Source of the DNA: Devosia equisanguinis
Lineage (GTDB): Bacteria > Pseudomonadota > Alphaproteobacteria > Rhizobiales > Devosiaceae
Reading direction: 5' to 3'
Length of the DNA stretch: 34,372 nucleotides
Assembly: GCF_900631955.1 (NCBI RefSeq)
Contig: NZ_UZWD01000051.1
Location: 1-34,372 of the forward strand
Position numbers and translations under genes: made by a program. This document shows positions 7,998 through 17,786 of the stretch, piece by piece (the first letter of the stretch is position 1; every line of letters begins with the position of its first letter). Under the pieces are notes generated by a model, which was not told where the DNA came from, did not search any database, and was given only the letters and a program-made list of their open reading frames with translations.

Positions 7998-9599
7998 ATG
8001 TCCCATTCCGCCGCTGCCGAGGTTTCGCCCCGGCCTGTTTCCGAACCGTTCCGCCTCCGCCGTACCTTTGCGATCATCTCGCATCCGGACGCCGGCAAGA
8101 CCACGTTGACCGAGCGGTTGCTGGCGGCTGCCGGCGCCATTCAGTCGGCGGGTGCAGTGCGTGGCAAGGCCGGGCAGCGTTCCACCCGCTCGGACTGGAT
8201 GGAGATGGAGCAGCAGCGCGGCATTTCCATCACCTCATCGGTGATGACCTTCGATTATGACGGGCTGACGCTGAACCTGCTCGACACGCCTGGTCACTCG
8301 GACTTTTCCGAGGACACCTATCGCACGCTGACCGCCGTCGACGCCGCCATCATGGTCATCGACGCCGCCAAGGGCATCGAGGCGCAGACGCTGAAGCTGT
8401 TCGAGGTCTGCCGCCTGCGCGACATTCCGATCATTACCTTCATCAACAAGGTGGACCGCGAGGGCATCGCGCCGCTCGAGTTGATCGACGAAATCCAGGA
8501 CAAGCTGGCGCTCGATCTCACCCCGGTGCTCTGGCCCATCGGTATGGGCGTCGATTTCGGCGGCTATATCGATCTGCAGGAAGGCCGGGTCGTCAGTCCG
8601 CAGGGCAAGGAAATTGCCGAATTCGAGCAGCTCGAAGATTTGCTCGACGTGCCGGCTCTCGCCGACAATCCGGTGTTCATGACCGCGCTCGAGACGCTGG
8701 AAATGGCCCAGGCCATGCTGCCCAAATTCGATCTCGACACTTTTCACCAGGGTCATTTGAGCCCGGTGCTGTTCGGGTCGGCGCTCAAGGGCGTATCGGT
8801 GGCTGAACTCCTGCGGACACTCGGCGACTGGGGGCCCGAGCCACGGCCGCAGCCGGCCCTGCCGGCCCCGATCGAGCCGGCCGACAAGAAGGTGACCGGC
8901 TTCGTGTTCAAGGTGCAGGCGAATATGGACGCCAATCACCGCGACCGCATCGCCTTCGTGCGCCTGTGCTCGGGCAAGTTCGAGCGCGGCATGCGCCTCA
9001 AGAACGTCCGCTCGGGCAAGGATATGGCCGTGTCCAATCCCATGTTCTTCTTCGGCAACAATCGCGAACTGGCTGAAGAGGCTGTGGCGGGTGACATTGT
9101 CGGCATCCCCAATCACGGCACGCTGTCGGTGGGCGATACGCTGACCGAAGGCGCCAATATCAATGTGACCGGCATCCCCAACTTCGCGCCTGAGATCATC
9201 CGCCGCGTGCGGCTGACCGACCATATGAAATCCAAGCAGATGGCCAAGGCGCTGACTGATCTTTCGGAAGAAGGCGTCACCCAGGTGTTCCGCCGCATGG
9301 TCGGTGCCGACTGGATCGTCGGCGTTGTGGGGCAACTGCAGCTCGAAGTGCTGTCGGCTCGCGTCGCCAAGGAATATGGCGTGCCGATCAGCTTCGAGAG
9401 CATCGGCTTTGAGGTTGCGCGCTGGGTCGAGAGCGACGACGCCGATGAACTCAAGCGCTTCATCACCGCCCAAAAGATGAACATGGCCGAGGACCGCACC
9501 GAGGCGCCGGTCTTTCTGGCGCAGAATGCGTGGTGGGCTGATCGCGCCAAGCAGGATTGGCCGAAAATCCGCTTCCTCACCACCAAGGAACGCCATTGA
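7998..9599 (+). CDS. prfC: Peptide chain release factor 3 (RF3), translational GTPase
   Basis: 533 residues from ATG 7998, close to the roughly 529 of E. coli RF3. RF3 is a cytoplasmic GTPase that removes RF1/RF2 from the ribosome after peptide release. Visible GTPase motifs are P-loop HPDAGKTT (about 30-36), switch II DTPGHSDF and the base-recognition NKVDRE. The mid and C-terminal parts (GNNRELAEEAVAGDIVGIPN, VVGQLQLEVL) are RF3-specific relative to EF-G. The frame stays open upstream to 7902, but the extra residues are low-complexity and outside the family; ATG 7944 is another option. It heads a tight plus-strand group with the methyltransferase and ferredoxin. Confidence 0.95.
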   Translation: MSHSAAAEVSPRPVSEPFRLRRTFAIISHPDAGKTTLTERLLAAAGAIQSAGAVRGKAGQRSTRSDWMEMEQQRGISITSSVMTFDYDGLTLNLLDTPGHSDFSEDTYRTLTAVDAAIMVIDAAKGIEAQTLKLFEVCRLRDIPIITFINKVDREGIAPLELIDEIQDKLALDLTPVLWPIGMGVDFGGYIDLQEGRVVSPQGKEIAEFEQLEDLLDVPALADNPVFMTALETLEMAQAMLPKFDLDTFHQGHLSPVLFGSALKGVSVAELLRTLGDWGPEPRPQPALPAPIEPADKKVTGFVFKVQANMDANHRDRIAFVRLCSGKFERGMRLKNVRSGKDMAVSNPMFFFGNNRELAEEAVAGDIVGIPNHGTLSVGDTLTEGANINVTGIPNFAPEIIRRVRLTDHMKSKQMAKALTDLSEEGVTQVFRRMVGADWIVGVVGQLQLEVLSARVAKEYGVPISFESIGFEVARWVESDDADELKRFITAQKMNMAEDRTEAPVFLAQNAWWADRAKQDWPKIRFLTTKERH

Positions 9600-10777
9600 G
9601 CCCGACTGATCGCATCGCTGAATTTGTCGACGCGGTGGCGGCGGCTTTCGCTGATGGTACGCTGCTCAAGCTCAAATGCGGTGGCTACCACGGCCATGAG
9701 CCTGAGCTCAAATCGGTCGAAGCGCGCAAGGTCGCGATCAAGGCTGGCGAGCGGCTGAGCTTCGTCTTCCGCTACAAGACGCGCGATATCACCAAAAATC
9801 TCACACTTGATGAGGCCGCCGCTTTTCTCGTCGAGGGCCTCGCCACCAACTGGCGCAGCGCGCGGCTGGAGACGGCGGTGTTCGATCTGCAGTTCGAGCG
9901 GCAGGGCGACAAGCTGCGCCTCAAGCGCACCGAGGTGGCCGGCCGTGACGCGCCTCCGGCGGATCACGATCGCGCCAAGAACCGCCCGCTTGCTGCCACC
10001 AACAAGCCTTGGCTGCATGCGCTGGGTTTGACCGGCAAGGATGGCGCCGTGCGCAATGATGCGCAGGATAAGTTTCGCCAGATCAACAAGATGGTCGAAA
10101 TCTTTGCGCCCCTGATTCAGGCGCTTCACGCAGAGAATCCGCGCATTCTCGATATGGGCGCCGGCAAGGGCTATCTCGATTTCGCGCTTTACGACTATCT
10201 CTCAAGCCTCGGCCAGAGCACCGAAGTCATCGGTGTCGAGCTGCGGGACAAGCTGGTCTCGGATGGCAATGCCAATGCGGCCGCCTCGGGCTTTTCCGGC
10301 CTTCGTTTCGAGACTGGCTCCATCCTCGATTACGACGCCAGCGGCGCCGATGCGGTGATCGCGCTCCATGCCTGCGATACTGCCACCGACGACGCCATCT
10401 ATCAGGGCATCAAGGCCGGTGCGCGGCTGATCGCCGTCGCCCCCTGCTGCCACAAGCAGATCCGCCGGCAAATGGAAGCGGGCTCGCCGGACCAGAAGCT
10501 GGACTTCCTGCTGCGCCATGGCACCTTCATGGAAAAGCAGGCCGAGATGGTGACCGATGGCTTGCGAGCCCTGATCCTCGAGGCCAGTGGCTATCGCACC
10601 AAGGTCTTCGAATTTGTGTCCGACGCCCACACACCCAAGAACAATCTGATCGTCGCGCAGAAGGGCGGCGGAGGGTCGCGGCAGGGAGCGCTTGACCGGA
10701 TCGCCGCAGTGAAGACACTGTTCGGTATCGAAAAGCATTATCTGGAAGGTCTGCTGGATAGCGGACCGCAGGACTAG
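9596..10777 (+). CDS. Class I SAM-dependent methyltransferase
   Basis: About 393 residues. The C-terminal half carries a Rossmann methyltransferase domain: motif I ILDMGAGKGYLDFA (Asp near residue 186), an acidic strand-2 end (VIGVELRD) and ALHACDTATD. A CCHKQIRRQ segment follows, as in the Methyltransf_32 / METTL25-type proteins. The N-terminal 150 residues are a separate domain of unknown role (KCGGYHGHEPELKSVEARKV), perhaps for substrate binding; the substrate is unknown. The likely start is TTG 9596, which overlaps the prfC stop by 4 bases and has AAGGAA 5 bases upstream. An in-frame ATG at 9557 would overlap prfC by 43 bases. Translational coupling to prfC suggests a role linked to translation, but that is inference. 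Confidence 0.8.
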   Translation: MSPTDRIAEFVDAVAAAFADGTLLKLKCGGYHGHEPELKSVEARKVAIKAGERLSFVFRYKTRDITKNLTLDEAAAFLVEGLATNWRSARLETAVFDLQFERQGDKLRLKRTEVAGRDAPPADHDRAKNRPLAATNKPWLHALGLTGKDGAVRNDAQDKFRQINKMVEIFAPLIQALHAENPRILDMGAGKGYLDFALYDYLSSLGQSTEVIGVELRDKLVSDGNANAAASGFSGLRFETGSILDYDASGADAVIALHACDTATDDAIYQGIKAGARLIAVAPCCHKQIRRQMEAGSPDQKLDFLLRHGTFMEKQAEMVTDGLRALILEASGYRTKVFEFVSDAHTPKNNLIVAQKGGGGSRQGALDRIAAVKTLFGIEKHYLEGLLDSGPQD

Positions 10778-10786
10778 GCCCTCCCA

Positions 10787-11107
10787 ATGACCAAGATTAC
10801 CTATGTCACCTCGCAGGGTGAGCGCATCGAAACCGAAGGCGAGAACGGCTCGACCGTGATGGAGACGGCGATCATGAACGCCGTGCCCGGGATCGTGGCC
10901 GAATGTGGTGGTGCCTGCACCTGCGCCACCTGCCACGTCTATGTCGACGATGCCTGGCGCGAGACCGTCGGCGGCCCGTCGATGATGGAAGAAGACATGC
11001 TCGATTTCGCCTTCGACGTACGCGACAACAGCCGCCTCTCCTGCCAGATCAAGGTGCGCCAGGAGCTCGACGGCCTCGTGGTACACGTGCCGACCCGCCA
11101 GGGTTAG
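10787..11107 (+). CDS. [2Fe-2S] ferredoxin, adrenodoxin/putidaredoxin type
   Basis: 106 residues, a typical size for vertebrate-type bacterial ferredoxins. The cluster ligands are Cys40, Cys46, Cys49 (C-x5-C-x2-C within [16 protein letters not shown]) and Cys86 (RLSCQI). The acidic [11 protein letters not shown] stretch is the usual partner-docking helix. Such proteins carry single electrons in the cytoplasm between a ferredoxin reductase and a redox enzyme or Fe-S assembly factor. It starts 9 bases after the methyltransferase stop, so it probably shares that transcript. Its stop codon overlaps that of the convergent gene at 11104. A paralogue sits at 17941-18261. Confidence 0.93.
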   Translation: MTKITYVTSQGERIETEGENGSTVMETAIMNAVPGIVAECGGACTCATCHVYVDDAWRETVGGPSMMEEDMLDFAFDVRDNSRLSCQIKVRQELDGLVVHVPTRQG

Positions 11108-11541
11108 TCGCAGCGCCTGTGCAGGAACGGCCAATCCCAATCGGCCTTGCCCGTCGCACTGACCTCGTAGCGATAAAAGCTGTCGGCATCGAGCCAGACG
11201 ATGACGGAGCTCAGCCCCGTCGTCACCGGCAGCCAGTTGGTTCGTCCGGCGAAGGCTTTTAGCGTCAGGCGCACCGGTGGCTCGATATCGGTCTTGCGGC
11301 TGAGTGCAATCCCTTCCGGACCGTCCAGCGCAATGTCCAGCGGGTCATCGCAGCCAACCAGCGTGCTGGTGGCTATCGTAGTCTCGTCATCGGGAAAGCC
11401 GACGGACCATTGGCCGATAAAGGGTGCCGCCACGCCATTCGGCACCGCCGGATTGCCCTCGCGCGGAAAATCTCCGGCGAATGCGATCGGCGAAATGAGG
11501 GCGAGGATGGTTGCGCAAAGCGCGGCGTGCAATCTGGACAT
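11104..11541 (-). CDS. Hypothetical exported protein
   Basis: 145 residues with a clear signal peptide: [22 protein letters not shown], cleavage after AFA. The mature part (about 123 residues) contains [12 protein letters not shown] near its start, WLPVTTGL and [12 protein letters not shown], and two cysteines (VGCDD and the C-terminal HRRCD) that could form a disulfide. The GQWSVGFPD opening resembles small periplasmic beta-barrel proteins, but I do not recognise a family. It converges with the upstream ferredoxin, sharing 4 bases at the stops, and its start lies 258 bases from cysG on the other strand. Confidence 0.7.
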   Translation of the reverse strand: MSRLHAALCATILALISPIAFAGDFPREGNPAVPNGVAAPFIGQWSVGFPDDETTIATSTLVGCDDPLDIALDGPEGIALSRKTDIEPPVRLTLKAFAGRTNWLPVTTGLSSVIVWLDADSFYRYEVSATGKADWDWPFLHRRCD

Positions 11542-11799
11542 GGGCCCAGTCTAGGGGCCAGTGCGCTTCATACACCCCCCGAACCGGGGCGCTGCCGACA
11601 TGCGCAACAACCAGGCTGGCGGGGGCAAATTTTCCGTCGGCGCAGGTGAAATGGATTCTTTTGGCGGCAGCGCCCGGCAGTCCGATTGCCCATTCTACTG
11701 GGCAGCATTTGCGAGAAATATAAAAGCTATTGAATTTCAAGGCCTTGCTGGCATTCGCCAGTTCGGATTACTTTCCGCCATCTCGCGTACAGGAAGAAG

Positions 11800-13161
11800 A
11801 TGGCACTCCTCAACACATTCCCGTTGAGTTTCAAGGTAAAGGGCAAGCGCATCATCATCGTCGGTGGAGACGATGAGGCCCTCAACAAGGTCCGGTTGGT
11901 TTCTAAGACTACTGGTTCGATAGAGATTTACGCAAGCCATATCGAGGCCGACTTTTCTTCCTTCCCGGCTACCGTTCACAACCGCGCCGTTACGGCAGGG
12001 GACATTGCCGGTGCGGCGCTGGTCTTCGTGGCCGAGGAAAGCCCTGCCGCGGAGATCGCCAAGCTCGAGGCGCGACGGCTCGGCATTCCGCTCAATGTGG
12101 TCGACGTGCCGGCCGAATGCGACTTCTACACCCCCTCCATTGTCGACCGCGCGCCTCTGACCGTCGCGATCTCAACCGAGGGCGATGCGCCGGTGCTGGC
12201 GCGGCTGGTGCGGGCGCAGATCGAGGCGCTGCTGGCGCCCGGGATCGGCAAAGTCGCCAAGCTTGCAGGTGGGTTACGCCACAAGGTTGAGAGCTTGATT
12301 CACGATGGCGCTGCACGGCGGCGCTTCTATGAGGACCTCGTCACAAGGCCGGGTGTGGATGCTGAGGCACTGCTGGCCCAACACGCCGAAACTGGCGCGG
12401 GGCAGGGCGTGGTCTGGCTGATCGGCGCCGGTCCCGGTGTCGAAGACCTGCTGACATTGCGCGCCCAGCGGCTGCTGCAACAGGCCGATGTTATCGTGCA
12501 TGACCAGCTGGTGCCCGCCGCCGTCGTTGAAATGGGTCGCCGCGATGCCGAGCAGATCTGCGTCGGCAAGGCGCGCGGCCATCACTCCTTTAGCCAGGCG
12601 CAGATCAATACGCTGATCGTGCGGCTGGCGGGCGAGGGCAAGAAGGTTGCTCGCCTCAAATCCGGCGATCCCATGGTCTTCGGGCGCGCGGGCGAAGAGA
12701 TCGAAGCGCTGCGCAAGGCTGGGTTCGCCTATGAGGTCGTCCCTGGTGTCAGCGCCGCACTGGCCGCTGCCGCCGATACAGCCACGCCGGTGACCTTGCG
12801 AAAGGTCTCAAGCGGCTTCGTCATGGCCACCGCCCATGGCGCCGACGACAGTGACCTCGCCCATTGGGCCGCTCTGGCCCAGTCGGGGCTGACGCTGGCG
12901 CTCTATATGGGCAAGGCCATCGCTGCCGAAACGGCGGGGCGTCTCGTCGCTCAGGGTGCTTCCGCCGACCTGCCGATCGGCATTGTCGTCAATGCGGGCC
13001 GTCCGAGCAGCACCTCCTATGCAGGCACGTTGGGCGGTCTCGCCGCCGGTGCCGTCGATTTCATCGATGGCCCTGCCGTCATTCTCGTTGGCCGTGCTGT
13101 CGCCCATGGCGACTGGGCCCATGCCGCCTCGGCGGCCGCCATTTCTTTCAAGGTAGCCTGA
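11800..13161 (+). CDS. cysG: Siroheme synthase CysG (uroporphyrinogen-III methyltransferase / precorrin-2 dehydrogenase-ferrochelatase)
   Basis: 453 residues, the size of fused CysG. Residues 1-195 form the dehydrogenase/chelatase half: NAD-binding IIIVGGDDEALNKVRLV, then VVDVPAECDFYTPSIVDR and TVAISTEGDAPVLARLVR. Residues about 204-440 form the SAM-dependent methyltransferase half: VVWLIGAGPGVEDLLTLRA, VGKARGHHS, ARLKSGDPMVFGRAGEE and VPGVSAALAAAA. It makes siroheme, the prosthetic group of the sulfite reductase encoded just downstream. The dinucleotide motif reads GGDDEA rather than the usual GGGxVA. AGGAAGAAG abuts the ATG. An AT-rich leader (TATAAA at 11719-11724) may hold the operon promoter, but no clear -35 is seen. 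Confidence 0.95.
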   Translation: MALLNTFPLSFKVKGKRIIIVGGDDEALNKVRLVSKTTGSIEIYASHIEADFSSFPATVHNRAVTAGDIAGAALVFVAEESPAAEIAKLEARRLGIPLNVVDVPAECDFYTPSIVDRAPLTVAISTEGDAPVLARLVRAQIEALLAPGIGKVAKLAGGLRHKVESLIHDGAARRRFYEDLVTRPGVDAEALLAQHAETGAGQGVVWLIGAGPGVEDLLTLRAQRLLQQADVIVHDQLVPAAVVEMGRRDAEQICVGKARGHHSFSQAQINTLIVRLAGEGKKVARLKSGDPMVFGRAGEEIEALRKAGFAYEVVPGVSAALAAAADTATPVTLRKVSSGFVMATAHGADDSDLAHWAALAQSGLTLALYMGKAIAAETAGRLVAQGASADLPIGIVVNAGRPSSTSYAGTLGGLAAGAVDFIDGPAVILVGRAVAHGDWAHAASAAAISFKVA

Positions 13162-13164
13162 TCC

Positions 13165-13488
13165 ATGGAAATCCTTACCGGCAATGAACTGATCTCCGGC
13201 GCCACCGTCTATCTCGACGGCACCGGCACTTGGGTCGAGGATATCCAGGCAGCTCGACTGTTCTCCAAGGACGAGACGGCCGAGCGCGACGCTGCACTGG
13301 CCGCCACCAAGGCCGGCGGCAGGGTGATCAGTCTCGAAATCGAAGAAGTAAGTCAGGACGGCGGGACCATCGTGCCCAAGCGCCTGCGCGAACGCATCCG
13401 GGCGGCGGGCCCCACCGCTCCCCTAACTCTTCATGGGCAGGCGTATGATCGCCAGCACTTAGGTGACGACGGGCATGTATCGATATGA
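13165..13488 (+). CDS. DUF2849 domain protein of the sulfite reduction operon
   Basis: 107 residues; the core from ISGATVYLDGTGTWVEDI to VISLEIEEV is the DUF2849 family, short alphaproteobacterial proteins almost always found beside the sulfite reductase gene. Biochemical function is unknown; context suggests help in assembly of, or electron delivery to, CysI. There is no signal peptide, membrane helix or cysteine, so it is not an electron carrier itself. It starts 3 bases after cysG and overlaps the cysI start by 14 bases, so all three are surely co-transcribed. Confidence 0.85.
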   Translation: MEILTGNELISGATVYLDGTGTWVEDIQAARLFSKDETAERDAALAATKAGGRVISLEIEEVSQDGGTIVPKRLRERIRAAGPTAPLTLHGQAYDRQHLGDDGHVSI

Positions 13489-15133
13489 CGAATTCGACGC
13501 CGCTTTCGTAGCGGGTCGCACGGCGCAGTTTGCCGACCAGGTGAAGCGCCGCCTTTCGGGCGAATTGACTGAGGACCAGTTCCGGCCGCTGCGGCTGATG
13601 AACGGGCTCTATTTGCAATTGCACGCCTATATGCTGCGCATCGCCGTGCCCTATGGCACGATGAACAGCCGGCAGATGCGCAAGCTCGCCCATATCGCCC
13701 GCACCTATGACCGCGGCTATGGCCACTTCACCACCCGGCAGAACATCCAGTTCAACTGGCCCAAGCTCAAGGACATTCCGGTGATCCTAGAAGAGCTGGC
13801 CTCAGTCGAAATGCACGCCATCCAGACTTCGGGCAATTGCATCCGCAATGTCACGACCGACCAGTTTGCGGGCGCTGCCGCTGACGAGATCATCGATCCG
13901 CGCCCCATTGCCGAAATCCTGCGGCAATGGTCGAGCCTCCACCCCGAATTTTCCTACCTGCCGCGCAAGTTCAAGATCGCCATCACCGGGTCGCCCAATG
14001 ACCGCGCTGCCATTCGTTTCCACGACATCGGCTTGCAGGCCGCAGTAAATGGTGCCGGTGAGATCGGCTGGGAAGTCTGGGTCGGCGGTGGCCTTGGCCG
14101 TACCCCGATGATCGCCAAGCTGATCAACAGCTTCGTGCCCAATGAGCACCTGCTGGCCTATCTCGAAAGCATCATGCGCGTTTACAACCGCTATGGCCGC
14201 CGGGACAACAAGTACAAGGCCCGCATCAAGATCCTCGTCCACGAGGAAGGGCTTGAGAGCATCAAGGGCCAGGTCGAGGCCGAGTTCGCCGAAGTCCGTG
14301 GCGGTGTCCTCACTCTGCCGCAGGAAGAGCTCGACCGGATCACCGCCTATTTCGCACCGCCCGATTTTGCCGATCGCTCCAGCGACAAGATCGATATCGC
14401 CTATCAGTCAATCATCGACCCGGCCTATGGCCGCTGGCTCGACAACAACCTCTTCCCGCACAAGCAGTCCGGTTACGCATCGGTTACGGTTTCGCTGAAA
14501 CCTGTTGGCGGCGCGCCGGGCGATGCGACGGATACGCAGATCGATGTCGTCGCTGATCTGGCGGAGCGCTATTCCTATGATGAGTTGCGCGTAACGCATG
14601 AGCAGAACCTGGTCCTGCCGCATGTGGCTGTCGCTGATCTGCGCGCCGTCTACGACCTGCTGGTCGCCAATGGCCTCGCCGAGGGCAACAATAACCAGAT
14701 CACCGACATGATCTGCTGCCCGGGCCTCGATTTCTGTGCCCTGGCCAATGCCCGCTCCATCCCGATTGCACAGGAAATCTCCAAAACCTTTGCCGCTCCC
14801 GAGCGGCAGAAGGATATCGGCGACCTCAAGATCAAGATTTCCGGCTGCATCAATGCCTGCGGGCACCACCATGTGGGCCATATCGGTATTCTCGGCGTCG
14901 AGAAGAAGGGCGGTGAGCTCTATCAGATCACGCTGGGTGGCGACGCGACCGAGCAGGCTGCCGTGGGCAAGATCATCGGCCCAGGCTTCGAGGCCGACGC
15001 CGTTCCCGGCGCCATCGAGAAGCTGGTCGATTTCTACATCGCCAACCGCACCAGCGCCGAAGAACCCTTCCTCGCCGCCTATCGCCGACTGGGCGAGGCG
15101 CCGTTCAAGGAGGCGTTGTATGGGGCGGCTTAG
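13475..15133 (+). CDS. cysI: Sulfite reductase hemoprotein (ferredoxin/NADPH-type nitrite/sulfite reductase family)
   Basis: 552 residues. It reduces sulfite to sulfide with six electrons on a coupled siroheme-[4Fe-4S] centre. The duplicated ferredoxin-like halves are visible, with FTTRQNIQFNW and a siroheme-binding TSGNCIRNVTTDQFAG region in the first half. The cluster ligands lie in CCPGLDFC (Cys415, Cys421) and SGCINACGHHH (Cys458, Cys462). ATG 13475 is preferred over GTG 13463 because AGGTGA (13461-13466) then stands 8 bases upstream. A CysG gene upstream and an APS reductase gene downstream point to sulfite, not nitrite. No CysJ flavoprotein is present, so electrons probably come from a ferredoxin. 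Confidence 0.93.
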   Translation: MYRYDEFDAAFVAGRTAQFADQVKRRLSGELTEDQFRPLRLMNGLYLQLHAYMLRIAVPYGTMNSRQMRKLAHIARTYDRGYGHFTTRQNIQFNWPKLKDIPVILEELASVEMHAIQTSGNCIRNVTTDQFAGAAADEIIDPRPIAEILRQWSSLHPEFSYLPRKFKIAITGSPNDRAAIRFHDIGLQAAVNGAGEIGWEVWVGGGLGRTPMIAKLINSFVPNEHLLAYLESIMRVYNRYGRRDNKYKARIKILVHEEGLESIKGQVEAEFAEVRGGVLTLPQEELDRITAYFAPPDFADRSSDKIDIAYQSIIDPAYGRWLDNNLFPHKQSGYASVTVSLKPVGGAPGDATDTQIDVVADLAERYSYDELRVTHEQNLVLPHVAVADLRAVYDLLVANGLAEGNNNQITDMICCPGLDFCALANARSIPIAQEISKTFAAPERQKDIGDLKIKISGCINACGHHHVGHIGILGVEKKGGELYQITLGGDATEQAAVGKIIGPGFEADAVPGAIEKLVDFYIANRTSAEEPFLAAYRRLGEAPFKEALYGAA

Positions 15134-15155
15134 TTTTGATTGCGGAGGCTCCTTT

Positions 15156-15284
15156 TCTTCTCCCTCTCGGGGAGAAGGTGGCGCGCAGCGCCGGATGAGG
15201 GGGATGCCCCAACAAGGGTGGATGGTACCCCCTCACCCACCCGGCTTTGCCGGGCCACCTCTCCCCGAGGGGGAGAGGAATAGG
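15156..15284. repeat. Imperfect palindromic element between cysI and cysH
   Basis: A left arm (15156-15203) and a right arm (about 15230-15284) are near inverted copies. Each carries CTCTCGGGGAGA-like and GCCGG(G)TG-like blocks, separated by about 25 bases. It would form a long stem with small internal loops in RNA. It fills most of the 176-base gap inside an operon and resembles the REP/MITE-like elements common in Hyphomicrobiales. It differs in sequence from the elements at 18265 and 20943, so it is probably a subfamily. Confidence 0.7.
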
Positions 15285-15309
15285 GGCGCCGTGCGCAAGG
15301 AGACATTCC

Positions 15310-16584
15310 ATGGCCATGCCTAAACTCGCTCCCGTTCCCGTCGCCAATGACAAGCTGCGGGCCCTCGGTATTCTCGCGCTCAATGGCATGTTCGATGAGA
15401 TGGATGCTGTCGGCGTGCTGCGCTATGCGGTCAGCGACGTCATCCCCGGCGACCTTGCCATCGTCTCGTCCTTCGGTGCTGACTCCGCCGTGCTGCTGCA
15501 TATGGTGGCGCAGGTGGACCCGTCCATGCCGGTTTATTTCCTCGAAACCGGCAAGCATTTTCCCGAGACGCTGGCCTATGTCGAGACGCTGAAAAGGCAG
15601 TTCGGCCTCCTCAATATCCACGGCATCCATCCGGACCCGGCTGATATCAAGCGTTTCGATCCTAATGGCGACCTGTGGGAGACGGACCCCGATTCCTGCT
15701 GCCATATCCGCAAGACCGAACCGCTGGAGCCGATTACCGAGCAATATGGTGGTTGGGTCACCGGCAGGAAGCGCTACCAGACCAAGGAACGCGGCGTTCT
15801 CCCGCATTTCGAGCTCACCTCGGACGACCGCATCAAGGTCAATCCGCTGGCCTATTTCACCGATGCCGATGTCGTGGAATACCGCCAGAAGCATAACTTG
15901 CCCGAGCATCCGCTCTATGCCAAAGGCTACAAGTCCATTGGCTGCGCGCCCTGTACTTCGGTGGTTGCCGAGGGCGAGGACCCGCGCGCCGGACGGTGGC
16001 GCGGCCTCAACAAGAAGGAATGCGGCATCCATTACGATTTCAGTGGAGCGATCGCCAATCCGATGAAAGCTGCCAACCGCCACACGCTCTGGAAAGACGG
16101 TGCCTTCATCGCCGACCCGTTCAAGGCCTGGGAAGAGGGCACCAATCCGTCCGAAGCGCGCTATGTGCATGTGCCGCTGCCGGTTTTCCTCGCCCATCGC
16201 GCCGAGTTCCTGGCCAATCCGCATCCGCTGGGGCTGCTGGTTTCCCCGGGCGACAAGATCGAGGACGTCGCCGACGATCTCTCCCGCTTCGCCTCGATCG
16301 CGATCCTCTTCCCCTCGTTCACCGATGGTCGCGGCTATTCCACCGCGCGGCTCCTGGTCGAGCGATACAAATATGCCGGTGAAATCAGAGCCTTGGGCGA
16401 CGTTTTGCAGGATCAGATTCCGCATATGCGGCGCTGCGGCATCAATGCGCTGGTGGTCACCCACGAACCGACCCGCCAAGCGCTGATCGAAAACCGCTTG
16501 CCGGAGGTTTCGGTGTTCTACCAGCCGGTCGGCGTCACCGAGATTCCGCTGGGCACGCGCCCCTTCCTTCGTCGCGTCTCCTAG
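15310..16584 (+). CDS. cysH: Fused APS reductase (CysH) - DUF934 protein
   Basis: 424 residues in one uninterrupted frame. Residues 1-250 are a thioredoxin-dependent adenylylsulfate reductase: SSFGADSAVLLHM nucleotide loop, then a CC...CxxC set (Cys130-Cys131, Cys212-Cys215) that binds a [4Fe-4S] cluster and marks APS rather than PAPS use, and the catalytic ECGIH (Cys238). From about residue 257 (LWKDGAFIADPF) to the end is a DUF934 domain (SPGDKIEDVADDLSRFASIAILFPSFTDGRGYSTARLL). In related bacteria DUF934 is usually a separate small gene of the same operon, thought to help sulfite reduction. Start ATG 15310 has AAGGAGA 6 bases upstream; the open frame back to 15247 runs through the repeat. 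It reduces APS to sulfite for CysI. Confidence 0.93.
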   Translation: MAMPKLAPVPVANDKLRALGILALNGMFDEMDAVGVLRYAVSDVIPGDLAIVSSFGADSAVLLHMVAQVDPSMPVYFLETGKHFPETLAYVETLKRQFGLLNIHGIHPDPADIKRFDPNGDLWETDPDSCCHIRKTEPLEPITEQYGGWVTGRKRYQTKERGVLPHFELTSDDRIKVNPLAYFTDADVVEYRQKHNLPEHPLYAKGYKSIGCAPCTSVVAEGEDPRAGRWRGLNKKECGIHYDFSGAIANPMKAANRHTLWKDGAFIADPFKAWEEGTNPSEARYVHVPLPVFLAHRAEFLANPHPLGLLVSPGDKIEDVADDLSRFASIAILFPSFTDGRGYSTARLLVERYKYAGEIRALGDVLQDQIPHMRRCGINALVVTHEPTRQALIENRLPEVSVFYQPVGVTEIPLGTRPFLRRVS

Positions 16585-16603
16585 GATAAGTGGAGCGTAG
16601 TCG

Positions 16604-16713
16604 TCGCCTTTAGGCGATCCGCCGGGGCCGCTGGTGACAGCGGCGGTTCCCATCAAACAGCGCGGGGCAGGGTGCCCCGATGGGACCAATTCCGAAGCCG
16701 CTGGCGGTTTCGG
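16604..16713 (+). promoter_or_regulatory. Candidate structured RNA leader of four hairpins upstream of fnr
   Basis: The 149-base gap before the ferredoxin-NADP reductase holds four consecutive hairpins. They are 16604-16617 (TCGCC/GGCGA, loop TTTA); 16627-16644 (GCCGCTG/CAGCGGC closed by a GTGA GNRA-type tetraloop); 16648-16685 (TCCCATC/GATGGGA enclosing GGGGCA/TGCCCC, with a 9-base internal bulge); and 16692-16713 (CCGAAGCCG/CGGTTTCGG, loop CTGG). All stems are perfect apart from one G-T pair. No T-run follows, so none is an intrinsic terminator. The ribosome site and ATG lie 14-20 bases after the last stem. It could be a cis-regulatory RNA, a processing element or a repeat relic; I do not recognise it as a known class. 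Confidence 0.5.
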
Positions 16714-16730
16714 TATCGAATGGACTTTGA

Positions 16731-17759
<1,029 letters not shown>

Positions 17760-17786
17760 AGCCTGCTGCAATAAACCCCCATCGTC

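Noticed and set aside
15247..15309. Upstream extension of cysH by 21 codons
   Set aside because: It is encoded by the palindromic repeat, and the ATG at 15310 has a good AAGGAGA ribosome site.
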